DNA from: an uncultured Devosia sp. | GTDB lineage: Bacteria; Pseudomonadota; Alphaproteobacteria; Rhizobiales; Devosiaceae | Direction: 5' to 3' | DNA: 8,509 bases | Assembly (NCBI GenBank): GCA_934553185.1 | Contig: CAKTFF010000074.1 | Coordinates: 1 to 8,509 of the forward strand | Part shown: positions 1 to 6,343 of the stretch, piece by piece | How the letters are laid out: every line of letters starts with the position of its first letter | How positions within the stretch are numbered: the first letter of the stretch is position 1 | Program-made: the position numbers and the translations under genes | The notes under the pieces: generated by a model | What the model was told of the DNA's origin: nothing | What the model saw: only the letters and a program-made list of their open reading frames with translations | Database searches by the model: none

Positions 1-153
<153 letters not shown>

Positions 154-174
154 GCCAAAACCGACAACCTCTCG

Positions 175-199
175 AAACCCGGGCCAACGCCCGGGTTTT
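175..199 (+). terminator. Intrinsic (rho-independent) terminator
   Basis: Perfect 10-bp inverted repeat, AAACCCGGGC at 175-184 and GCCCGGGTTT at 189-198, around the tetraloop CAAC, with the T-run TTTT at 196-199. It starts 21 bases after the stop of the partial binding-protein gene and so ends that plus-strand transcript. Read on the minus strand, the stem is the same but the tail (TTTCGAG) is poor in U, so it would be a weaker stop for the converging ROK gene. Confidence 0.9.
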
Positions 200-269
200 G
201 CCTTATACGGGCGGCCGCCGAAATGAATGGGCGGCTGGGTTTCCTTGCAGGCGATGTGCGTATGGGGAT

Positions 270-1472
270 CTAGGCCAGCCGTCCGCTATGCCGAAGCACG
301 AGGCCCACGGCGCCCATGCAGTTGTCGTTGTCGAGAAACCGAGCGCGCACAACGGCAGGATACTTGCCCTGCGCCATGTCGCTGCGCTTGATCAGGGCAT
401 GTGTTTCATAAGCGGCTCGGAGCGGCGCCAGCAACAGCTCGTCAGCTGTAGCCAGAACCCCGCCGATAACGAAAAGCGGCGGGTTGACGATGCTTCCGAC
501 CATTGCAAGAGTGCGGCCTGCCACCGCGCCGGCATCGGCAATGAGGCGGCTCAAGCCCACATCTCCGGCCAGCGCGCCCTCGATCACTTCGCCAATTTTC
601 GGATGGCGTCCGAAATACCCCTGCGCTTCGCGAGCGATGCTGGCTGTGCCGACATAAAGCTCAAGGCAGCCGCGATTGCCGCAGCGGCAAAGCGGGCCAT
701 CGGGATCAAGCACCACATGCCCAAGCTCGCCAGCTGCACCCGCGGCGCCTGGAAGCACGCGACCATTGGCTACGATGGCGCCGCCGACACCGGCATCAAG
801 CTTGAAGAATGCGAAATCCTCGTGGCCGCTGGCAGCGCCCCACATCATCTCGGCCAGGGCAGCGCAGTTGCTCTCATTGTCTGCAAAGATCGGTTTCTCC
901 AGCGACGCCGCAAACACCGCCTTGAGATCGATGCCGGCCCAGGTGGGCAGCACCGAGGCACGCATGATCAGGCCGTCGGGTGTCAGTGGGCCTGGTACGG
1001 CGAAGCCCACGCCGAAGAGTCCGGAATAGGCAAGGCTGTGTTCCTTGTAGAGCGTGTCGATCGCATGACGAACAGTGCGGCTGGCGCGTTCCGGCGTGTA
1101 GTTCTTCTCCATTGGGACGGTTACATCCGCGAGCACGCTATGAGCGACATCTGCGAGGATGATGCGCACTTCGGCAGGGCCGAGGAGGACGCCGACGCAG
1201 GTGCCGGCCTCTGGGTTTAGAGAATGAGCCAGGGCCGGGCGACCGGCGCCTGATTGGCGTGCGCCAACTTCGACTTCGACCACAAGGCTCGACCGCTTGA
1301 GATCGGTAAGAATCGTGGAAACGGTGGAGCGGGCAAGGCCGGTGTTTCGAGCGATATGGGAGGCGCTTATGGCGCCATGGCCGCTAAGCGCTCGCACCAC
1401 GCGCGCGACGGGCGAGTCCACTTCCTGCTTGAGGAAGAGGCCCTGCAGGTCGTCGGAGATCATGTTGGCCAT
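270..1472 (-). CDS. ROK family transcriptional regulator (NagC/Mlc/XylR type)
   Basis: A 400-residue protein of normal length for ROK repressors. Residues about 22-62 form a winged helix-turn-helix (ISASHIARNTGLARSTVSTIL). Residues about 90-395 form the ROK sugar-kinase-like domain. The ROK signature is clear: GVGGAIVANG (228-237), GELGHVVLDP (248-257) and the zinc-binding cluster CRCGNRGCLE (262-271, Cys262, 264, 269, with His251). The kinase motif normally reading NDAN is NESN here (199-202), and the N-terminal phosphate loop lacks DxGGT. This suggests it senses a sugar or sugar phosphate but does not phosphorylate it (inference). Start: ATG at 1472 is chosen over the ATG three codons later (1463). 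Upstream there is only a weak purine run (GAAGG). The gene diverges from the transport operon across a 219-bp region, so it is the natural candidate for control of the operon and of itself. The ligand cannot be read from the sequence. Confidence 0.93.
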   Translation of the reverse strand: MANMISDDLQGLFLKQEVDSPVARVVRALSGHGAISASHIARNTGLARSTVSTILTDLKRSSLVVEVEVGARQSGAGRPALAHSLNPEAGTCVGVLLGPAEVRIILADVAHSVLADVTVPMEKNYTPERASRTVRHAIDTLYKEHSLAYSGLFGVGFAVPGPLTPDGLIMRASVLPTWAGIDLKAVFAASLEKPIFADNESNCAALAEMMWGAASGHEDFAFFKLDAGVGGAIVANGRVLPGAAGAAGELGHVVLDPDGPLCRCGNRGCLELYVGTASIAREAQGYFGRHPKIGEVIEGALAGDVGLSRLIADAGAVAGRTLAMVGSIVNPPLFVIGGVLATADELLLAPLRAAYETHALIKRSDMAQGKYPAVVRARFLDNDNCMGAVGLVLRHSGRLA

Positions 1473-1509
1473 GGACGTTTCGCCTTCGTTTCCAACTTCG
1501 CCGGGTGCC

Positions 1510-1535
1510 TAGCCGTCGGAATTATGCTTCGGCTA
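1510..1535. promoter_or_regulatory. Inverted repeat, possible operator over the ROK gene promoter
   Basis: Arms TAGCCG (1510-1515) and CGGCTA (1530-1535) are separated by 14 bases. The spacer contains, on the minus strand, CATAAT (bases 1526-1521), a five-of-six match to a -10 hexamer for the regulator gene, although the best -35 match upstream (CTGACA) is 20 bases away. A dyad over this position would suit self-repression by the ROK protein. A shorter dyad, AGCTG (1536-1540) with CAGCT (1550-1554), lies directly beside it. Function is inferred; the symmetry is seen. Confidence 0.3.
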
Positions 1536-1614
1536 AGCTGCAATTGTGTCAGCTATCATCACTTCCCCCAGGTGCAAAGGAGAATGCAGAAGCCATTTTT
1601 GTCATAGCCGATGA

Positions 1615-1632
1615 AAGTGGCTTGACACACTT
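1615..1632. promoter_or_regulatory. Inverted repeat straddling the operon -35, possible operator
   Basis: AAGTG at 1615-1619 and CACTT at 1628-1632 form an 18-bp dyad with an 8-base centre, which holds most of the TTGACA -35 hexamer (1622-1627). A protein bound here would block RNA polymerase. The size fits a dimeric helix-turn-helix regulator such as the neighbouring ROK or LacI protein, but which one binds cannot be told. Confidence 0.35.
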
Positions 1633-1650
1633 GAAGCGGAAAGCTCTAAA
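1622..1650 (+). promoter_or_regulatory. Sigma70-type promoter of the transport/hydrolase operon
   Basis: A perfect -35 TTGACA (1622-1627), a 17-base spacer and a -10 TCTAAA (1645-1650) predict a transcript start near 1656-1658, about 35 bases before the binding-protein ATG at 1692. It is the best promoter-like pair seen in the divergent region on the plus strand. The ATG at 1649-1652 overlaps the -10, which excludes that codon as the start of the first gene if this promoter is used. Confidence 0.7.
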
Positions 1651-1659
1651 TGAGGAAAC

Positions 1660-1678
1660 ATTCGAAAAAATTCGAAAA
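1660..1678. repeat. Tandem ATTCGAAAA repeat (10-bp period) in the 5' leader
   Basis: ATTCGAAAA occurs at 1660-1668 and again at 1670-1678, exactly one helical turn apart. Each copy contains the palindrome TTCGAA, so the pair also reads as the dyad TTCGAA-AAAA-TTCGAA (1661-1676). It lies just after the predicted transcript start and immediately before the ribosome binding site, a position typical of a roadblock operator. Regulator binding is inferred. Confidence 0.4.
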
Positions 1679-1686
1679 GGGAGGAG
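1677..1686 (+). promoter_or_regulatory. Ribosome binding site that sets the binding-protein start
   Basis: AAGGGAGGAG ends five bases before ATG 1692. It is a near-ideal Shine-Dalgarno and selects 1692 over the in-frame ATG at 1650. Starting at 1692 also gives a clean signal peptide at the N terminus. Confidence 0.85.
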
Positions 1687-1691
1687 TAACA

Positions 1692-2933
1692 ATGACGAAC
1701 AAGGATTTTGCACGCCTGTTTTTAGGCGCTGCTGCGCTCATGGCAGGAACGAGCCTAGCCAGCGCGCAGGACATCACTGTCTGGACGCTCAATTTCAGCT
1801 CGCAGGCGTCCAACGATGCCATGCAGCGTATCGCCAGCGAATTCGAAGCCGCCAATCCCGGCACTAATGTCGAGATCGTCACACGCGGAGTGGATGATCA
1901 CAAGACCGCTTTGCGTGTCGCCGCCGGGTCAGATCGCGGTCCCGACGTGTTCTTCAGCTGGGCCGGACTTGGTCTGGGTGGCGAGTATATCAATGCGGGC
2001 CTGAGCTTACCGCTGGACGCCTACTACGCCGAATACGGCTGGGATGACGAGCTTGGACCGGCAGCCGCGTCCTTCTCCAAGATCTATGAAGGCGGACGGC
2101 ACGGCGTTCCCTTCACGTTCAAGGGCGAGGCGCTTTACTACAACAAGGCATTGTTCGAGCAGGCCGGCATCGCCGCCGAGCCGGAGACCTATGAAGAGCT
2201 GATCGCTGCTGCCGACAAGCTCAAGGCGGCCGGCATCCCCGCCATCACTTTCGGCGGTACGGTGAACTGGCATGTCATGCGCCTCATGGACGTGATCCTC
2301 GAGACCGAATGCGGCGCCGACGTTCATGATCAGCTGATGAACATGGAGGTCAGCTGGGCGACGGAGGCCTGCGTAGGGGAAAGCTTTGCCGAGCTCGACA
2401 CCTGGAGCAAGAACTACATCCTGAGCCCCTTCATGGGCATCGACAATGCCCAGGCCTTCAACCTCTTCATCGCCGGTCGCGCGGCGATGATGCTGGAAGG
2501 CGACTGGCTGGTCAGTCAGTTGTCCGAAGCGGGCAACCTCGACGACTATGGCATTTTCCCGTTCCCTACCGGAACCGACCGCCTTTATGGCTTTGCCGAG
2601 TACCATTACATCAGCACCAAGAGCGCCAATCCCGAGCTTGCCGCCAAGTTCCTCGACTACTTCATCTCGACCGAAGTGCAGCAGGCTTCGCTCGGCCAGT
2701 TCAGCTCCACCTCGATCAACAAGAACGTAACCTACGAGAACCTGGCGCCTCTCAACCAGGAATGGCTCGACGTGTTCAACACCTACACCGAAGTCTACAT
2801 GAACGGTGACCAGGCCTTTCCGCTCGACATGACCACCGAGTATTTCCGCGTGATCAACGAGGTGGCGAGCGGCAACATGGCACCAGCCGACGCTGGCGCC
2901 GCCCTCCAGACCTTTATCGACAACCGCAGCTAG
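1692..2933 (+). CDS. ABC transporter substrate-binding protein, family 1 (CUT1 carbohydrate type)
   Basis: 413 residues from ATG 1692, chosen for the strong ribosome binding site. Residues 1-25 are a Sec signal peptide (short charged start, hydrophobic FLGAAALMAG, then ASA before Gln26), so the mature protein begins QDITVWTLNF and is periplasmic. The rest is a typical two-lobed SBP_bac_1 fold: FEAANPG..VEIVT (51-64), the GPDVFFSWAG segment (83-92), GVPFTFKGEALYYNK (138-152), and the family hallmark FIAGRAAMMLEGDWLVSQL (259-277). Cys207 and Cys227 are the only cysteines in the mature protein and probably form a disulfide in the periplasm. Many aromatic residues (for example Trp90, Trp193, Trp223, Trp272) could stack on sugar rings. 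It is the first gene of the operon, followed by two permeases, a hydrolase and an ATPase, and delivers substrate to that importer. The sugar is not identifiable from sequence. Confidence 0.93.
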   Translation: MTNKDFARLFLGAAALMAGTSLASAQDITVWTLNFSSQASNDAMQRIASEFEAANPGTNVEIVTRGVDDHKTALRVAAGSDRGPDVFFSWAGLGLGGEYINAGLSLPLDAYYAEYGWDDELGPAAASFSKIYEGGRHGVPFTFKGEALYYNKALFEQAGIAAEPETYEELIAAADKLKAAGIPAITFGGTVNWHVMRLMDVILETECGADVHDQLMNMEVSWATEACVGESFAELDTWSKNYILSPFMGIDNAQAFNLFIAGRAAMMLEGDWLVSQLSEAGNLDDYGIFPFPTGTDRLYGFAEYHYISTKSANPELAAKFLDYFISTEVQQASLGQFSSTSINKNVTYENLAPLNQEWLDVFNTYTEVYMNGDQAFPLDMTTEYFRVINEVASGNMAPADAGAALQTFIDNRS

Positions 2934-3007
2934 TCCTCCAGGCTGCAGTGATCGGCCTGCTGAGCGGGCCGGTCACAGTCATGGGGCGTGATCGGGGGAA
3001 GCGCAGG

Positions 3008-3907
3008 ATGATTGGTAGAGCGTTTCTGGCGCAATCGCGCAATCAGGCGATCTTGCTGCTGGCTCCGGCATTGTTGATCTATGCGGTTTTCGCCATATGG
3101 CCGATGATCGATGTCACCTTGCTCAGCTTCCAGCGCTGGAACGGCCTTGATCCCACCCGCGACTTCGTCGGCATCAACAACTATGTCGACATCTTCACCA
3201 AGGATCCTGTGTTCTGGGTGGCGTTTCGTAACACCCTGATCTGGACGGCATTATCGGTCGTCTTTCCCCCTTTGATCGGCCTGTTGCTCGCTTTGGGGCT
3301 CAATCAACCCATCCTGGGCCGCAACACTTTGCGCGCCGTTTACTACCTTCCGGTGATCATCGCCCCCATCGCCGTCGCCACCATGTGGCGCTGGATGTAC
3401 GACCCGTTCTTCGGCCTGTTCGGGCAAGTTTTGACACAGCTCGGCTTGCAGCGGTTCATCCAGGACTGGCTGGGCAACCGTGACATCGCGCTTTATTCCG
3501 CTTTCGTCGCCCACCTTTGGCAATCTGTCGGCTTTTCGATGGTGTTGTTCCTCGCCGGCCTTCAGGGCGTCAGCAAGACATTGGTGGAAGCAGCCCGGAT
3601 CGATGGCGCGGGACGCTGGAACAGCTTTCGCTTCGTCACCTTTCCGGCGCTCAAGACCACCATCACCATTGTTCTTGTGCTGTCGATCATTTCATCGCTC
3701 AAGGCCTTTGAGATCATCTATGGCCTGACCGGCGGCGGACCGGCGCAGTCAACGCAGATGCTGGCACTTTGGGCGTTCATCCAGTCGATGCAGATTTTCG
3801 ACTTCGGCCGGGGCAGCGCCGTCTCCGTCGTGCTGCTGGCCCTGACGCTGGCGGTGGTCATCCCCTATCTGCGCTGGACGCAGAAGCGTGAGGAGAGCGC
3901 AGAATGA
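3008..3907 (+). CDS. Carbohydrate ABC transporter permease 1 (MalF/UgpA-like)
   Basis: Inner-membrane subunit of the CUT1 importer, 299 residues with about six membrane helices (near residues 13-33, 74-97, 110-130, 161-186, 218-236, 270-289). The cytoplasmic EAA loop that docks on the ATPase is clear: EAARIDGAG at 194-202, continuing to TFPAL. TGGGPAQST (241-249) before the last helix is typical of this permease class. Start choice: GTG 2948 and ATG 2981 are in frame upstream, but ATG 3008 has GGGGGAA at 2994-3000, seven bases away, and gives an N terminus (MIGRAFLAQSRNQAILLLAP) of normal family form and length. The earlier starts would add 9 or 20 residues of charged and Gly-rich sequence with little ribosome-binding signal. 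It overlaps the next gene by four bases (ATGA), showing coupled translation. Confidence 0.9.
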   Translation: MIGRAFLAQSRNQAILLLAPALLIYAVFAIWPMIDVTLLSFQRWNGLDPTRDFVGINNYVDIFTKDPVFWVAFRNTLIWTALSVVFPPLIGLLLALGLNQPILGRNTLRAVYYLPVIIAPIAVATMWRWMYDPFFGLFGQVLTQLGLQRFIQDWLGNRDIALYSAFVAHLWQSVGFSMVLFLAGLQGVSKTLVEAARIDGAGRWNSFRFVTFPALKTTITIVLVLSIISSLKAFEIIYGLTGGGPAQSTQMLALWAFIQSMQIFDFGRGSAVSVVLLALTLAVVIPYLRWTQKREESAE

Positions 3908-4779
3908 CGGCGGTCACGGCAGCCCTCGACACCGCGCTTCCGGCAGAGCGCCCGCAACGCGACTGGGTGCTGGTGGGATTGTGGATCTCGCTGGCGCTGG
4001 TGGCAGCGATCTGGATCGCGCCATTTATCTTCATCATCTTCACTTCGCTCAAGAGCACCGCCGAAGTCATGGGGTCGAGCGCCTTTGCCCCACCGGTGGA
4101 GCCGGCGTGGAGCAACTATACGTCCGCCTGGGCCCGCGGGCGCTTTGACACGACGTTTTGGAATTCAACGATCATCACCCTGATCAAGGTGCCGCTTGGC
4201 TTGATGATCTCGGCCATGGCCGCCTACGCCCTCGCCAAGATCGAGTTCCGCGGCAGCCGGCTGCTGCTGGTCGGCGTGCTCTTCGGCACGATGATCCCGT
4301 TCCAGGTAATGCTTGCGCCGCTGTTCACGCTGGTGAATGGTTTTGGCCTGATCGATACCTATCCTGGCGTGATCCTGCCCTACCTGGCGTTCGGCGTTCC
4401 CTATCAGGTGTTCATCCTTCATGGCTTCTTCCGTGGCATCCCCAAGGAATTGAGCGAAGCTGCGCGTATCGATGGCGCTTCGCATTTCACCATCTTCCGG
4501 CGCATCTTCCTGCCGGTGTCGCTGCCGGTGCTGGCAGCCCTTCTCATCCTTGACTTCGTTGCGACCTGGAACGAGTTCGCCATGGCGCTGGTGCTCCTGC
4601 AGGACCAGAACATGTGGACGCTTCCGCTCGGATTGTCGGCGTTTCAGGGCCAATTCAGCCGTGATTACGGGCAGCTCAACGCCGCCATCGTCATGACGGT
4701 GCTGCCAGCAACCCTCGTCTACCTCATTTTCCAGCGCTACTTCGTTTCCGGATTGACCTCCGGAGCGGTGAAGGGCTGA
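3904..4779 (+). CDS. Carbohydrate ABC transporter permease 2 (MalG/UgpE-like)
   Basis: Second inner-membrane subunit of the importer, 291 residues. Six membrane helices lie near residues 23-48, 88-112, 118-143, 152-176, 205-226 and 257-278. The EAA loop is EAARIDGASHFTIFRRIFLP (185-204), matching the EAA-G-I-LP consensus fully. TWNEF (221-225) and the ending FQRYFVSGLTSGAVKG are highly conserved in MalG-type permeases. The start ATG overlaps the stop of permease 1 (ATGA at 3904-3907) and has GAGGAG at 3890-3895. This subunit pairs with permease 1 to form the channel and contacts the ATPase encoded at 6344. The hydrolase gene follows after 31 bases. Confidence 0.95.
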   Translation: MTAVTAALDTALPAERPQRDWVLVGLWISLALVAAIWIAPFIFIIFTSLKSTAEVMGSSAFAPPVEPAWSNYTSAWARGRFDTTFWNSTIITLIKVPLGLMISAMAAYALAKIEFRGSRLLLVGVLFGTMIPFQVMLAPLFTLVNGFGLIDTYPGVILPYLAFGVPYQVFILHGFFRGIPKELSEAARIDGASHFTIFRRIFLPVSLPVLAALLILDFVATWNEFAMALVLLQDQNMWTLPLGLSAFQGQFSRDYGQLNAAIVMTVLPATLVYLIFQRYFVSGLTSGAVKG

Positions 4780-4810
4780 CCCGCAAACCACCAACGCAAA
4801 AAGAAAACCA

Positions 4811-6325
4811 ATGACCGACCAGTTGACGCCAAAGTGGGATATCTTCGAGGCGAGCCTCAGCGGCCCTTCGGAGGGCAATCCGTTTCTCGACGTGACGCTG
4901 GAGGGCTTGTTCCAGCAGAACAGCCGCACGGTGCTGGTGCCTGGCTTCTACGATGGCGAGGGCACATATCGGCTTCGCTTCATGCCCGACAGTGAAGGTG
5001 AATGGAGCTTTGTGACGCGCTCCAGCGCCCCGGAACTCGATGGTCAGAGCGGCAGTTTCACGGTCGTTGCACCGACCTCGGGAAGCCACGGTCCCGTGCA
5101 TGTGCGGAACACCTTCCACTTCGCCTATGCCGACGGCACGCCCTATCTGCCTTTCGGCACCACCAGCTACGCCTGGACCCATCAGCCGCTGGCGCTGCAA
5201 AGGGAAACCCTGGAGAGCCTCAAGGCCGCGCGGTTCAACAAGATGCGCATGGGCGTCTTTCCCAAAGACTACCCATTCAACGTCAACGAACCGCTTTACG
5301 ACATGTATCAGCGCGATGCCGATGGCGAACTCGACTTCGACCGGCCCAACCCCGAGGCATTCCGGCATCTCGACATGCAGGTCGGCGCCCTACGTGATCT
5401 CGGCATAGAAGCCGACATCATCATCTTCCACCCCTATGACCGCTGGGGGTATTCGGACATGAGCCAAGATCAGGACAACCGTTACGTGGCGTATCTGGCC
5501 GCCCGGCTGTCGGCTTACCGCAATGTATGGTGGTCTTTGGCCAACGAATACGATTTCCTGCTCAACACCAAGCCCATGACGCAGTGGGATCGGTTCTTCC
5601 ACATTCTTGAGGAGAACGATCCCTACCGGCACCTCAAGTCGATCCACAACGGCGACGTCAACGCCAACTACGATCACCGCAAGCCATGGGTCAGCCATGT
5701 CTGCATCCAGAACTGGGACGTCAAGCGGACGCAGGAATGGCGCGAAACCTACGGCAAGCCGGTTATCAACGATGAACCGGAATACGAGGGCAACATCATG
5801 CTGTCCTGGGGCAATATCTCCGCCCAGGAGCTGGTGCACCGCTACTGGATCACGCTGCTGCGCGGCGGTTATGCCGGACACGGCGAAACCTTTATGCATC
5901 CTGACGACATCTTGTGGTGGGCCAAGGGTGGTGCGCTGCATGGCGAGGCGTGGAAGCGCATTGGCTTCCTGCGCGACCTGCTCGAAGAAGATGTTGTTGC
6001 CGGTCTTACGCCACTGGGGCGCACAAACAACTGGCCCTGGAGCCGGGTATCGGGCGCCTCGGATGGCAAAACGACCTTTATCTATCTTGGGGAACATCAG
6101 CCGGTGATCTGGGCGCCCGGCCTGCCCATGGAGCCGGGCAACTACCAGGTCGATGTTATCGATACCTGGAACATGACGATCGAACCGGCCAAGATCGTCG
6201 ACGCGCCGGCCAATCACCCGACGCGACACGGCGCGTCGTTGCGTGAACGCCGGCCGGATGCGGCGTTTGCGGTTGAGCTGCCGGGCAAGCCCCATCTTGC
6301 CATTCGCTGCCGCCCGGCCCGGTAA
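4811..6325 (+). CDS. Glycoside-hydrolase-like protein, DUF5060 / DUF4038 / DUF5605 domains
   Basis: 504 residues, with no signal peptide or membrane segment, so predicted to be cytoplasmic. Three regions can be seen. About 7-90 is a beta-sandwich of DUF5060 type (KWDIFEASLSGPSEGNPF, then VPGFYDGEGTYRLRFMPDSEGEWSF). About 95-400 is a TIM barrel of the DUF4038 apiosidase-like group (FHFAYADGTPYLPFGTTSYAW, then FNKMRMGVFPKDY). About 405-500 is a C-terminal beta domain matching DUF5605. Candidate catalytic acids, as in clan GH-A hydrolases, are Glu246 in WWSLANEYDF (acid/base, after Asn) and Glu322 in KPVINDEPEYEG (nucleophile; Glu324 is the alternative). HPYDRWGYSDM (207-217) and WW at 369-370 probably line the pocket. 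It lies between permease 2 and the ATPase and so most likely hydrolyses the imported glycoside. The start has almost no Shine-Dalgarno (AAAAAGAAAACCA), but no better in-frame start exists upstream. Substrate unknown; apiosides are one possibility only by family. Confidence 0.85.
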   Translation: MTDQLTPKWDIFEASLSGPSEGNPFLDVTLEGLFQQNSRTVLVPGFYDGEGTYRLRFMPDSEGEWSFVTRSSAPELDGQSGSFTVVAPTSGSHGPVHVRNTFHFAYADGTPYLPFGTTSYAWTHQPLALQRETLESLKAARFNKMRMGVFPKDYPFNVNEPLYDMYQRDADGELDFDRPNPEAFRHLDMQVGALRDLGIEADIIIFHPYDRWGYSDMSQDQDNRYVAYLAARLSAYRNVWWSLANEYDFLLNTKPMTQWDRFFHILEENDPYRHLKSIHNGDVNANYDHRKPWVSHVCIQNWDVKRTQEWRETYGKPVINDEPEYEGNIMLSWGNISAQELVHRYWITLLRGGYAGHGETFMHPDDILWWAKGGALHGEAWKRIGFLRDLLEEDVVAGLTPLGRTNNWPWSRVSGASDGKTTFIYLGEHQPVIWAPGLPMEPGNYQVDVIDTWNMTIEPAKIVDAPANHPTRHGASLRERRPDAAFAVELPGKPHLAIRCRPAR

Positions 6326-6329
6326 CATC

Positions 6330-6335
6330 GAGGAG
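6330..6335 (+). promoter_or_regulatory. Ribosome binding site of the ATPase gene
   Basis: GAGGAG eight bases before ATG 6344, within the 18-base gap after the hydrolase stop. It supports the start and suggests the ATPase is translated well, in contrast to the poor site in front of the hydrolase. Confidence 0.7.
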
Positions 6336-6343
6336 ACGCCGAC

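Noticed and set aside
210..235. GC-rich palindrome GGCGGCCGCC (210-219) and hairpin GCCGCC/GGCGGC (214-235) as a second terminator for the ROK gene
   Set aside because: No U-rich tail follows on the minus strand, and short GC palindromes are common in such a GC-rich genome.
1584..1607. Seven-codon mini-ORF (MQKPFLS) preceded by AAAGGAG
   Set aside because: The AAAGGAG is only one base from the ATG, too close to work well, and the ORF lies upstream of the predicted promoter at 1622, so it would not be in the operon transcript.
1650..1691. Earlier ATG at 1650 as start of the binding protein
   Set aside because: It overlaps the -10 element, has no ribosome binding site, and would put a charged 14-residue extension in front of a normal signal peptide.
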